NCBI GenBank assembly: GCA_910587285.1
Contig: CAJULM010000010.1
Span: forward strand, 1 to 64,000
Direction: 5' to 3'
DNA: 64,000 nt
Source: an uncultured Oscillospiraceae bacterium
Lineage (GTDB): Bacteria > Bacillota > Clostridia > Oscillospirales > Oscillospiraceae
Position numbers and translations under genes: made by a program. The notes under the pieces were generated by a model. The model worked only from the letters and a program-made list of their open reading frames with translations, was not told the origin of the DNA and ran no database searches. Below, piece by piece: positions 32,670 through 40,701 of this stretch (positions are counted from its first letter, which is position 1; each line of letters opens with the position of its first letter).

Positions 32670-33182
32670 ATGAAGCTGAACTTAAAGCGCTTTGCCCAGG
32701 AGCCTGGCGCAGTCCTCCCCTTCGACTATGAACTGGATCTGTCCCAAGTGGAGTGGTGCGGCCTTCGGTCGTTTACTCAGCCGGTCCATGTGGAGGGCAG
32801 GGTGCGCAACATGGCGGGGGCTATGTTGCTCAACGCACGGCTGAGCGCCGTCCTGTCGCTGGTATGCGACCGGTGCGCCAAAGCCTTTCAGCGGGAAAAA
32901 ACAGTGGAGTACGAGACCCTGTTGGCCTTCGAGCTGGAAAACGGGGAGGATGGCGACATTGTTTTGCTGGATGGGGATGGAATGCTGGAGCTGGATGAGC
33001 TGATGCAGGAGGAGTTTCTCCTCGAGATGGACACAAAAAACCTGTGCTCCGAGGATTGTAAGGGCCTTTGTGCTGGCTGCGGTGCGGATTTGAACCGCGA
33101 AGGCTGCCGGTGCAAAAAGGAGATCGATCCACGGCTGGCCAAGCTGGCCCAGCTGCTGGAGGATAGGGAATCCAACGAGTAA
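32670..33182 (+). CDS. DUF177 (YceD-like) protein
   Basis: 170-residue DUF177 protein. Cys pairs in LVCDRCAKAFQRE and near the C-terminus in CSEDCKGLCAGCGADLN suggest a zinc site. The family is found with rpmF throughout bacteria, and YceD-type members are linked to 23S rRNA and large-subunit maturation; the exact role here is inferred. Start 32670 has GAGGTG 5-6 nt upstream. It is co-transcribed with rpmF, 41 nt downstream. Confidence 0.9.
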   Translation: MKLNLKRFAQEPGAVLPFDYELDLSQVEWCGLRSFTQPVHVEGRVRNMAGAMLLNARLSAVLSLVCDRCAKAFQREKTVEYETLLAFELENGEDGDIVLLDGDGMLELDELMQEEFLLEMDTKNLCSEDCKGLCAGCGADLNREGCRCKKEIDPRLAKLAQLLEDRESNE

Positions 33183-33223
33183 GCTGTATGTCCGCGGACA
33201 TTGACCGATAAGGAGGTGTCAAA

Positions 33224-33406
33224 ATGGCCGTCCCTAAAAGTAAGGTATCCAAGCAGCGCCGGAACAAGCGCCGCAGCTCCGTGTGGAAGCTGGAGACCCC
33301 CGGTATCAACACCTGCCCCAAGTGCGGTACCGTCACTCTGCCCCACCGCATCTGTAAGAACTGCATGACCTACAATGGCCGTGAGGTTGCTGCCGCCGAA
33401 AAGTGA
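33224..33406 (+). CDS. rpmF: 50S ribosomal protein L32
   Basis: 60-residue L32: MAVPKSKVSKQRRNKRRS at the N-terminus and a zinc ribbon CPKC...CKNC in the middle (the Cys4, zinc-dependent form rather than the Cys-less paralogue). AAGGAGG precedes the ATG. The DUF177-rpmF order is conserved. Confidence 0.97.
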   Translation: MAVPKSKVSKQRRNKRRSSVWKLETPGINTCPKCGTVTLPHRICKNCMTYNGREVAAAEK

Positions 33407-33424
33407 TGAACGCAAGGACCTAAG

Positions 33425-33453
33425 AAAGCTGCCGCTGCTGCGGCAGCTTTTTT
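33425..33453 (+). terminator. Terminator after rpmF
   Basis: AAAGCTGCCGC-TGCT-GCGGCAGC followed by TTTTTT, a strong intrinsic terminator. Confidence 0.92.
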
Positions 33454-33600
33454 GCTGGATTTGCGCGGGTTTTTCCCATTTCCCCCTATCTTTTTCCGGT
33501 GAGATTTGGTATACTATAAAATGATTGCCCTTACCCTGTGCGCAGTGGGGCAGACTGAACCTGGGCGTCAGGCCCAAATTCGCAGTAGGAGGGATGCTTT

Positions 33601-34932
33601 GTGGCAAAGCCTCTGGTGGCCATTGTGGGCCGCCCCAACGTGGGAAAATCTATGCTGTTCAATAAATTGACGGGTAAACGACTGTCCATTGTGGAGGACA
33701 CCCCCGGCGTCACCCGGGACCGGCTGTACGCCCAGGCGGAGTGGCGGGGCCGCACCTTTGATTTGGTGGACACCGGCGGCATTGAGCCGGGCACCGACGA
33801 CCAAATCCTGTCTTTTATGCGGGAGCAGGCGGAAATCGCCATCGCCGCCGCCACCGTCATTGTCTTCGTGTGCGACATCCGCACCGGCATGACCGCCGCC
33901 GACCAGGAGGTGGCCGGGATGCTCCAGCGCTCCCGAAAGCCGGTGGTGCTGGCGGTGAATAAAATGGACTCCACCGGCCACACCAACCCGGACATTTACG
34001 AGTTCTATAACCTGGGGCTGGGGGACCCGTACCCTGTCTCCGCCGTCCATGGCCACGGCACCGGCGACCTGCTGGACGCCTGTTTTGAGTTTTTCCCGCC
34101 GGAGGACCAGGAGGAGGACGAGGACGATGTGGTAAAGGTGGCCATCATCGGCAAGCCCAACGTGGGCAAGTCCTCCCTGGTCAACCGTATTCTGGGCCAG
34201 GAGCGGGTGATTGTCTCCAACGTGGCGGGCACCACCCGGGACGCGGTGGACAGCTACCTGGAGAATGAGCGGGGGAAATACCTCATCATCGACACCGCGG
34301 GAATGCGGAAAAAGTCCAAGGTGGACGATCGGGTGGAGAAATTTTCGGTGCTCCGGGCCACCATGGCCATCGAGCGCAGCGATGTGTGCGTGATTATGAT
34401 CGACGCCCAGGAGGGCGTCACTGAGCAGGACACCAAGGTGGCTGGGCTGGCCCACGAGGCGGGCAAGGCCTGCGTCATCGTAGTGAACAAGTGGGACGCC
34501 ATTGAGAAGGACGGCAAGACCATGCAGCGCATGGAGGAGGATGTCCGCCGGGACCTGAGCTATATGACCTATGCCCCGGTGTTGTTCATCTCCGCCCTGA
34601 CGGGGCAGCGGGTGGATAGGCTATTTGACCTTATCGACAACGTGGTAAACCAGGCGGCCATGCGCATTCCCACAGGGGTGCTCAATCAGGTGCTGGCCGA
34701 CGCCCAGGCCAGGGTGCAGCCCCCCACCGACAAGGGCAGGCGGCTGAAAATCTATTATATGACCCAGATCGGGGTGAAGCCCCCTCATTTCGTGATTTTC
34801 TGCAACGACGCCCGGCTGTTTCACTTTTCTTACCAGCGCTATCTGGAAAACCAGATCCGCGGTACCTTCGGCCTGACGGGGACACCTGTGCGAATCACCA
34901 TCCGGCAGAAGGGGGATAAGGAGGAGTTGTAA
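33601..34932 (+). CDS. der: Ribosome-assembly GTPase Der (EngA)
   Basis: 443-residue double-GTPase required for 50S maturation. G domain 1: GRPNVGKS near 9-16, DTGG and NKMD. G domain 2: GKPNVGKS near 184, DTAG and NKWD. A KH-like domain forms the C-terminus (KPPHFVIFCNDARLFHFSY). The start is GTG 33601, with AGGAGGG about 9 nt upstream. The next gene plsY begins on its stop codon (TAATG). Confidence 0.97.
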   Translation: MAKPLVAIVGRPNVGKSMLFNKLTGKRLSIVEDTPGVTRDRLYAQAEWRGRTFDLVDTGGIEPGTDDQILSFMREQAEIAIAAATVIVFVCDIRTGMTAADQEVAGMLQRSRKPVVLAVNKMDSTGHTNPDIYEFYNLGLGDPYPVSAVHGHGTGDLLDACFEFFPPEDQEEDEDDVVKVAIIGKPNVGKSSLVNRILGQERVIVSNVAGTTRDAVDSYLENERGKYLIIDTAGMRKKSKVDDRVEKFSVLRATMAIERSDVCVIMIDAQEGVTEQDTKVAGLAHEAGKACVIVVNKWDAIEKDGKTMQRMEEDVRRDLSYMTYAPVLFISALTGQRVDRLFDLIDNVVNQAAMRIPTGVLNQVLADAQARVQPPTDKGRRLKIYYMTQIGVKPPHFVIFCNDARLFHFSYQRYLENQIRGTFGLTGTPVRITIRQKGDKEEL

Positions 34933-35744
34933 TGCTGTCTCGGTATATTGACGCCGCTGGGGTATCTGTCAACTGGCTGGCGGTGGCGGCCGTAGGCGTG
35001 GCGGTGGTGGCCTACTGCCTGGGCTGCTTTAACGGCGCGGTGGTGGTGTCCCGCTACATCCTGCGGGACGACGTGAGAAAGCACGGCAGCGGAAACGCTG
35101 GCCTGACCAATTTCCACCGGGTGTACGGCGGGCCGTTGACGGCGGCGGTGATTCTGTCCGACGTGGTAAAGGCGGTGCTGGCGGTGCTGTTCGCGGTGTT
35201 CATCGCCGAGCACATCTCGCCGGAGCTGGTCACGCTGTCCAAATACTGGGCGGGCGCTTTCTGCCTGCTGGGGCATATGTATCCGTGTACCTTCCAATTC
35301 CGGGGAGGGAAGGGCATTCTGTCCGGCGGTGCCATCGCCATTATGATCGACTGGCGGGTGGCGCTGGTGGTATGGGGAGGCTTCATCATCCTGGCTGTGG
35401 CCACCCGGTACGTGTCGCTGGGCTCCTGCTGGGCGGGGCTGTCGTTCCCCTTTGTGTCCGCGTTTGTGTACCGGGACGCGCTGATTACCTGGCTGTCCGT
35501 CATTGTGGGCGGGCTGATTTTGTGGAAGCACCGGCAGAATATTGTTCGGCTCGTCAAGGGGACGGAATCCAAATTCACCCTCCACAAAAAGTCCGCCCAG
35601 GAGGGAGCCGCTTCCGTCCAAAAGCCCGCAGAGGGAGAGAACTCCTCGGAAGGCCCGCAGCCCCCGGAGGAGGCTGTTTCCCCTGAGAGGACGCAGCCTG
35701 AGACGGAGCAGCCGTCTTCTGGGGAGCGGGAGGAGGAGCCATGA
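34932..35744 (+). CDS. plsY: Acyl-phosphate glycerol-3-phosphate acyltransferase
   Basis: 270-residue membrane enzyme adding the first acyl chain to glycerol-3-phosphate from acyl-phosphate. Seen: hydrophobic segments and the signatures RKHGSGNAGLTNFHR, and GHMYPCTFQFRGGKGILSG for the phosphate loops. The last 65 or so residues form a hydrophilic Glu/Ser/Pro-rich tail not present in typical PlsY (about 200 residues). Der-PlsY-GpsA is a common Firmicute order. It overlaps gpsA by ATGA. Confidence 0.93.
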   Translation: MLSRYIDAAGVSVNWLAVAAVGVAVVAYCLGCFNGAVVVSRYILRDDVRKHGSGNAGLTNFHRVYGGPLTAAVILSDVVKAVLAVLFAVFIAEHISPELVTLSKYWAGAFCLLGHMYPCTFQFRGGKGILSGGAIAIMIDWRVALVVWGGFIILAVATRYVSLGSCWAGLSFPFVSAFVYRDALITWLSVIVGGLILWKHRQNIVRLVKGTESKFTLHKKSAQEGAASVQKPAEGENSSEGPQPPEEAVSPERTQPETEQPSSGEREEEP

Positions 35745-36751
35745 AAACAGCGGTGATCGGCAGCGGCGCATGGGGTACCGCCCTGGCGCTGGCGCTGCTG
35801 GAGAACGGAAACGAGGTCGCGCTGTGGAGCTACAGCGGGGAGGAGAGCGCCCGGCTGCGGGAAACGGGGGAGAACCCCATGCTGCGGGGCGTGGCGCTGC
35901 CGGAGGAGCTGGTGCTCACCACTGAATTGGACTGCGTGAAGGGCTGCGGCGCGGTGGTGCTGGCCACGCCCTCCTTCGCCGTGCGTGGCACCGCGCGGCA
36001 GCTGCGGGAGCGGCTGGAGCCGGGAGCAGTGGTGATTTTGGTGTCCAAGGGCATCGAAAAGGACAGCTGCCTGCTGCTCCATCAGGTGGCGGCGGAGGAG
36101 ATCGGTGGGGAGCACCCGGTGGCGGTGCTGTCCGGGCCGTCCCACGCCGAGGAGGTGGGCCGGGGCGTGCCCACAGGGGTGGTGGTGGCCTGTGAGGACC
36201 GGACCGCCGCCCTGCTGGTCCAGGATTTGTTTATGAGCCGCTGCCTGCGCATCTACACCTCGCCGGACATCGTCGGAGTGGAGATCGGCGCGGCGCTGAA
36301 GAACGTCATCGCCCTGTGCGCGGGGTGCTGTGACGGCATGGGCTGCGGCGACAACACCAAGGCCATGCTCATGACTCGGGGGCTGACGGAAATCGCCCGC
36401 TTGGGGGTGGCTTTGGGGGCGAAGAAGGAGACCTTCGCGGGGCTGGCTGGGGTGGGCGACCTCATTGTCACCTGTACCTCCATGCACTCCCGCAACCGGC
36501 GGGCAGGTATCCTCATCGGCCAAGGCAAAACCGCCCAGCAGGCCATTGCGGAGTTGGGCGGCGCGGTGGTGGAGGGCTATTACGCCGCAGCCAGCGCCAA
36601 GCGTCTGGCCGACCGGGCGGGAGTGGAAATGCCCATCACCCAAGGCGCCTATGAGGTGCTCTATGAGGGGGCGGACCCCCGAAAGGTGCTGAAGCAGCTG
36701 ATGGACCGGGAGCGCCGGGACGAGCTAGAGACAGAGCAGAGCTGGATTTAA
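35741..36751 (+). CDS. gpsA: Glycerol-3-phosphate dehydrogenase [NAD(P)+]
   Basis: 336-residue GpsA that makes sn-glycerol-3-phosphate, the substrate of PlsY immediately upstream. N-terminal Rossmann motif VIGSGAWGTALALALLENGN; VSKGIEKDS; LSGPSHAEEVGRGVPTGVV; the catalytic Lys in EIGAALKNVIALCAG; and NTKAMLMTRGL. Last gene of the der-plsY-gpsA unit, closed by a bidirectional terminator. Confidence 0.96.
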   Translation: MKTAVIGSGAWGTALALALLENGNEVALWSYSGEESARLRETGENPMLRGVALPEELVLTTELDCVKGCGAVVLATPSFAVRGTARQLRERLEPGAVVILVSKGIEKDSCLLLHQVAAEEIGGEHPVAVLSGPSHAEEVGRGVPTGVVVACEDRTAALLVQDLFMSRCLRIYTSPDIVGVEIGAALKNVIALCAGCCDGMGCGDNTKAMLMTRGLTEIARLGVALGAKKETFAGLAGVGDLIVTCTSMHSRNRRAGILIGQGKTAQQAIAELGGAVVEGYYAAASAKRLADRAGVEMPITQGAYEVLYEGADPRKVLKQLMDRERRDELETEQSWI

Positions 36752-36759
36752 AAACGAAC

Positions 36760-36789
36760 GAGCGGCCATTCCCTTGGGAATGGCCGCTC
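36760..36789. terminator. Bidirectional terminator between gpsA and the SLH gene
   Basis: GAGCGGCCATTCCC-TT-GGGAATGGCCGCTC, 14-bp arms between converging genes. T-rich stretches follow on both strands (TGATTTTAG on plus; GTTCGTTTTT on minus). Confidence 0.8.
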
Positions 36790-36794
36790 TGATT

Positions 36795-38435
36795 TTAGTT
36801 CAGGCGCAGGTTGGGGGAGACTGCCCGGCTGAGCATGGCCGCCGCCTCGCAGCGCAGCACCGTGCCCTCCGGGTCAAACAGGCCGTTTTCCTTGCCGGTG
36901 ATGACGCCGGCTCGGGCCAGGGCCATGACGGCGTCATACACCCGGCCAGGGGTAATCTCATTGATATCGGGGAAGGAGATCTCGGGGTTGACCGCCTTCA
37001 ACGCCTCCCCCGGCAGAGCGCAGGACAGCAGCCAGGCCAGCTGGGCGCGGGTGGCGGGCAGGTGAAAGTTCCCGGTCAAGTCGCCGTACAGCATCTGCCC
37101 CTCCGTGGCGTAGTCCACATAGGGTTGATACCACGCCTGCCCGGCCTGGGCGGTGAAATCATGGCCCTCATCATAGTAGATATCCCGCATCCGGGCGGCG
37201 ATGGTGATGGCCTCCGCCACGGTGATGCTGCCGCGGGGGGCGAAAGCGGTGCCGGACTGGCCTTCCATCAGCCCCAGCTCATAGGCGGCTTTCACATTGT
37301 CCTCAAACCAGTCGCCGGATTTCACATCGGAGAATTGGCCGCTTTGATAGGTCTGGACGGGGCTGAAGTTGGTCAGGCCGATGTTGGCCCCGGCGGAGAG
37401 GTGGAAGCCGCCGCCCAGCTCGGTCTGCTGGCTTGGGAAGTCCTCCTCCTCCCTGGGAGAGAGCTTCCACAGGCTGCCGTCACGCTGGATGGCCAGAATG
37501 TCCCGTTCCCCCTGGGTGGCATAGGCCACATTCTGAAGAATCGGTTGGAAGTCGCCCTTTGCATTCGGATTCTCCCAGCCGGGGCGGCCGGGGATGAAGT
37601 CCTCCACGTAATACCACAGCGCGCCGCCCTCCATAATGGCCAGCTTGGCCCGCAGCCAGGTGATGTTGCCCAGGGAGAACTTGGTTTGCAGCCGCTCTAT
37701 GGCCCCGGTCTCGCTGTTCACGTCCCAGTGGTAGACGTTGCCCTGTTCCGTCAGGGCCAGGTTGGCCCAGGATACCTGGACCACGCCCTCCTCCAAATCG
37801 GACAGTCTTCGGGGCGGCTGGTCGTCTGTCCCGGTCATCCGCCAGCCCCACAGCTCGTGGTCGGCGGTGACGGCGTAGTGGAGGTCCGTCCAGATCACGT
37901 TGTCCATAATCTGGACCAGGTAGTTGCCGGTTTTGTGCAGCCAGGGTGCGCCGAAGCTGCCCCAGCCGTTGACCCATAGGGTGCCGTCCTGCTTCAAAAT
38001 CACGCTGTGGAACTGGTCCATGGCGGCCATGGCCACGTTATCCATGATTTTCACGGGCTTCATCTCGTCCCGCTCCCACTGGTAGTCCACGCCGGGGACG
38101 GTGTCGTTGAACTGGGAGGTGTTGAAGGCCCACAGCCCGCCGTCGTTGTCGATGGCCAGGGTGGCGCCCCGGCCGCTGGTGTACACCGCCGCCGCATTTG
38201 TCATCAGCTCCCGGGCCTGCTCGAAGGGGACGGTTTCCTCAAATCCGCCGAACTCTTGGCTGCCCCAGGTGATAAGCGTGCCGTCGGAACGGATGGCGTA
38301 GTAATCCTGCCAGCCCACGGCCAGAGGGGATTTGGCGACAGGCACCTCCAGGGGAGCTTTGGCAGCCGCGGCGGGGAGGGCGCACAGCGTGGCGAAAAGG
38401 GCGAGGGCACACAGGATGGGCATGGTTTTTTTCAT
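36795..38435 (-). CDS. Surface protein with RCC1-like repeats and SLH domains
   Basis: 546 residues. Signal peptide (MKKTMPILCALALFATLCAL, cleavage near AAAA). Residues 40-350 hold about seven degenerate blade-like repeats with the pattern AI..DGTLW.WG (YYAIRSDGTLITWG, HSVILKQDGTLWVNGWG, ILAIQRDGSLWKLS), as in RCC1 beta-propellers. The C-terminal third carries three SLH motifs (FSDVKSGDWFEDNVKAAYEL, then YVDYATEGQM, then FPDINEITPGRVYDAVMALA) that should anchor it to wall polymers. Ligand unknown. ATG 38435 is preferred over 38456 on the basis of GGAGG at 9 nt. Confidence 0.85.
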   Translation of the reverse strand: MKKTMPILCALALFATLCALPAAAAKAPLEVPVAKSPLAVGWQDYYAIRSDGTLITWGSQEFGGFEETVPFEQARELMTNAAAVYTSGRGATLAIDNDGGLWAFNTSQFNDTVPGVDYQWERDEMKPVKIMDNVAMAAMDQFHSVILKQDGTLWVNGWGSFGAPWLHKTGNYLVQIMDNVIWTDLHYAVTADHELWGWRMTGTDDQPPRRLSDLEEGVVQVSWANLALTEQGNVYHWDVNSETGAIERLQTKFSLGNITWLRAKLAIMEGGALWYYVEDFIPGRPGWENPNAKGDFQPILQNVAYATQGERDILAIQRDGSLWKLSPREEEDFPSQQTELGGGFHLSAGANIGLTNFSPVQTYQSGQFSDVKSGDWFEDNVKAAYELGLMEGQSGTAFAPRGSITVAEAITIAARMRDIYYDEGHDFTAQAGQAWYQPYVDYATEGQMLYGDLTGNFHLPATRAQLAWLLSCALPGEALKAVNPEISFPDINEITPGRVYDAVMALARAGVITGKENGLFDPEGTVLRCEAAAMLSRAVSPNLRLN

Positions 38436-38489
38436 AAAAGGATGCCTCCATTTCACCGGCGGGCCGCCGGTCTATTGTAATCATACACC

Positions 38490-38518
38490 AGTCTATCATA
38501 ATAGATTTCCAATGTCAA
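38490..38518 (-). promoter_or_regulatory. Promoter of the SLH-protein gene
   Basis: Minus strand: TTGACA (38513-38518), 17-bp spacer, TAGACT (38490-38495). The leader holds a GC hairpin (ACCGGCGG/CCGCCGGT, 38453-38471). Confidence 0.65.
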
Positions 38519-38527
38519 GAGGCGAAG

Positions 38528-39826
38528 CTATTCTGTGACGATCATGTTGGGCCAGCGCTTTTCCATGGATTCGTCGTCGTACTGCCGGTCGATAAACTCC
38601 TCCAGGCGGTTGGCGGGCTCGGGATAGTCGGGCCGGGCGCTGTAGCGCAGCATGGCGGCACTGGTGAGGAAGGCGTTACACCCCATGACGAACACCACCA
38701 CCCAGGTCAGGACTTTTCCCGCCAGGGGTGGAACCGACTCGATTCCCTTGGACATGGGCGGGTAGATGACTTTGATCCAAAGCACCGCCAGCACGCCCCA
38801 GAAGAAGCAGAACAGCACGTTGGTGCGTCCGCCGATGTTCAGCGGCATATCGCTGTAATCCCAGAACACTGTGCCGAACACCAGCTCGGTGAACACGCTG
38901 CATATGTACTCATAGGCTCCGCCGACGATGAAGCCGGCGGCAAACACATAGCGGTCGCTTTTCTCCGCCAGCCCCTGGAGCGTTACGGTGAGCACCACCG
39001 CCCCCAGCCCCCACACAAAGCTGAAGGGGCCGTAGAGGACGCTGGAGCGGTTCATCCATTGGCCGTCCACCAGCCCACACCAGAACGTCTCAATGATATC
39101 CCCCAGCAGAGCGGAGATGAGGAAGACCCACACCAGCTTGTCCCAGCACAGGCCCTTGGCAAACGTATAAGCGCCTTGTTCCGATCCGCCGGTTCGCTGC
39201 ATTCCCGGGTAAGCTTTTTGCAGGCGCTTCCACACGGCGCTGTAAATGTGGGCGGCCAGCTTTCCCTGGCCGCTGCCCGCCAGGCGCTGGTCGTACCGGG
39301 AGGCGTCCCCGGTGCGCACGGCGTAGAACACGGCGGCGAAGTCCAGCCCGATCAGCGCAAAGGAGATGGCGGTTACGATTTGCCAGACCAATTCAGGCAC
39401 CAGCAGCACCCCTGCCATCAGCACGGGATGGATGATGAGATAGGTGAGGTAGTATACGCCGGCCACCAGGGCGGAAGACAAGAGCCCCTTGCCCGTGCCG
39501 GACAGCAGGCGGCTGCGCTCCTGGTTCCACTTGATTTTGGGGCCCACACGCTGGAAAAAGTGGTCGCCGATGCGTTCCACCACAGCGGATACCACCATGA
39601 CGGCAAGGAAGGACAGGGCGTGGTGGCCCGTCAAGGAGGGGAGCACCAAAATCAGCAGCACAAAGGTAAAGCCGTAGGACAGGACCAGCGGAAGGGCCAC
39701 CACCCCTCGGTTGCAGAATTTCCGCCGGGTGACGGCGTAATATCCGGCCTCCGCCGCCCACCCCAGGAAGGAGTAGACCAGCAGGTACAGGCCCAGTTCA
39801 TACAGGGAATGCATAAGCTTGCTCAC
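38528..39826 (-). CDS. Putative ABC-type permease, CmpB (PF06541-like) duplication
   Basis: 432-residue multi-pass membrane protein with about ten or eleven hydrophobic segments in two similar halves. Each half has the motif pattern of the ABC_trans_CmpB family: YSFLGWAAEAGYYAVTRR with NRGVVALPLVLSYG in the first, LLGDIIETFWCGLVDGQW with NRSSVLYGPFSFVWG in the second. The label permease is historical, and no ATPase or binding protein is adjacent. GTG 39826 or ATG 39814 could be the start. It lies 35 nt after a tetR-type gene on the same strand, its likely regulator. Confidence 0.75.
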   Translation of the reverse strand: MSKLMHSLYELGLYLLVYSFLGWAAEAGYYAVTRRKFCNRGVVALPLVLSYGFTFVLLILVLPSLTGHHALSFLAVMVVSAVVERIGDHFFQRVGPKIKWNQERSRLLSGTGKGLLSSALVAGVYYLTYLIIHPVLMAGVLLVPELVWQIVTAISFALIGLDFAAVFYAVRTGDASRYDQRLAGSGQGKLAAHIYSAVWKRLQKAYPGMQRTGGSEQGAYTFAKGLCWDKLVWVFLISALLGDIIETFWCGLVDGQWMNRSSVLYGPFSFVWGLGAVVLTVTLQGLAEKSDRYVFAAGFIVGGAYEYICSVFTELVFGTVFWDYSDMPLNIGGRTNVLFCFFWGVLAVLWIKVIYPPMSKGIESVPPLAGKVLTWVVVFVMGCNAFLTSAAMLRYSARPDYPEPANRLEEFIDRQYDDESMEKRWPNMIVTE

Positions 39827-39861
39827 AGCCTTTCTTGATATTTATACGGAAGGTTCGGGGG

Positions 39862-40350
39862 TTACGTGACCTGATTGGCCAGCAGCGCCGCCATCTCCTC
39901 CGGGGATTCCTGCATTCCCCGGGCCACCCACTCCGCAATCCAGCCGTAGATTCCATGGGCGAGAAAGGCGGTGGCATAGGCCATATGATTGGAGAATTCC
40001 GGGCGGGGGCCCATGTGGGCCAGCAGCACATTCTTGAATAGGCTGAACAGGCCGCGCCGGTGCAGAAGGAGGTAGAATGGGCCGTTTTGGGCCATGTAGG
40101 CGAACAGGCCGGCGGCGTTATCCTGAGAGGGAGCGCGCTGCCGCTCCCACTCCTCATACGTGGCGTTCATATAGTCCTGGAGAATGTCCTCTTTTTCGTG
40201 GAAGCTGCGGTAAAAGGATACCCGGTGGACCCCGGCGGCGCAGGCGATCTCGCTGACGGAGATGTCCCGCAGTTCCTTTTCTTTCAGCAGCTCCAGCAGG
40301 GCGGCGGTGAGCTGCCGCTTCACATAGGTGTTTCGTTCTGCGTTATTCAT
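39862..40350 (-). CDS. TetR-family transcriptional regulator
   Basis: About 162 residues from ATG 40350 (178 from 40398). The N-terminal TetR helix-turn-helix is ELRDISVSEIACAAGVHRVS followed by FYRSFHEKEDIL. The C-terminal ligand domain is short and aromatic (NGPFYLLLHRRGLFSLFKNV), like the TetR_C_8/DhaS-type group. It probably controls itself and the CmpB-type membrane gene. The start is uncertain: 40398 lacks a ribosome binding site, while 40350 has a G-rich tract 13 nt upstream. Confidence 0.85.
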   Translation of the reverse strand: MNNAERNTYVKRQLTAALLELLKEKELRDISVSEIACAAGVHRVSFYRSFHEKEDILQDYMNATYEEWERQRAPSQDNAAGLFAYMAQNGPFYLLLHRRGLFSLFKNVLLAHMGPRPEFSNHMAYATAFLAHGIYGWIAEWVARGMQESPEEMAALLANQVT

Positions 40351-40391
40351 GCCGCTATAGTCCCCCCCTTTGTGGAATTTTTTCGATTTGC

Positions 40392-40420
40392 TTGACATAT
40401 CTGCACAGGAATGCTACACT
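40392..40420 (+). promoter_or_regulatory. Plus-strand promoter of an orphan short transcript
   Basis: TTGACA (40392-40397), 17-bp spacer, TACACT (40415-40420) with extended TG. It reads away from the tetR gene into a terminator 60 bp later. Confidence 0.6.
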
Positions 40421-40426
40421 TGGCGC

Positions 40427-40512
40427 ATCTTGATATTACAACTGTTGCAGCGGAAAGTCAAGGGAAAATGGAATGAGGAGCGGGGCGTTGGGGAGAGCGC
40501 CCCGCTCCTTTT
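40427..40512 (+). ncRNA. Putative small RNA
   Basis: The stretch between the promoter at 40392-40420 and the terminator at 40477-40512 (GGAGCGGGGCG paired with CGCCCCGCTCC, then TTTT) would give an RNA of about 85 nt. No reading frame with a ribosome binding site is present. It could instead be a leader aborted before the kinase gene, but that gene has its own promoter at 40565. Target unknown. Confidence 0.42.
40477..40512 (+). terminator. Terminator between tetR and the hybrid kinase
   Basis: 11-bp GC-rich arms, 10-nt loop, followed by TTTT. It insulates the kinase promoter from upstream transcription. Confidence 0.8.
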
Positions 40513-40564
40513 ACCATGGCCGCAGCGCTGAGAGCGCCGGGAGGAGAGGAACCCTTCGGCGGTA

Positions 40565-40594
40565 TTGACACTAAAATGAAGGAAATGGTATAAT
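40565..40594 (+). promoter_or_regulatory. SigA promoter of the hybrid-kinase operon
   Basis: TTGACA (40565-40570), 18-bp spacer, TATAAT (40589-40594) with extended TG. It leaves a leader of about 100 nt, which is GC-rich with no recognised element. Confidence 0.88.
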
Positions 40595-40701
40595 TGAAAT
40601 AAACTTGTGAACGGACCCCGTTCAGCGGGTGACGGCAGGGCCCGTTCTACCACAGGCGGCCTGGAGCTGTCCTGGCCAGGGAGCGGAATGGAGATCGGAA
40701 C

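Noticed and set aside
33488..33540. Promoter TATACT/TATAAA upstream of der
   Set aside because: A -10-like TATACTATAAAAT is present near 33520, but no acceptable -35 at 16-18 bp; left uncalled.
35054..36643. A 529-codon frame opposite plsY-gpsA
   Set aside because: Shadow frame; both plus-strand genes carry clear family motifs.
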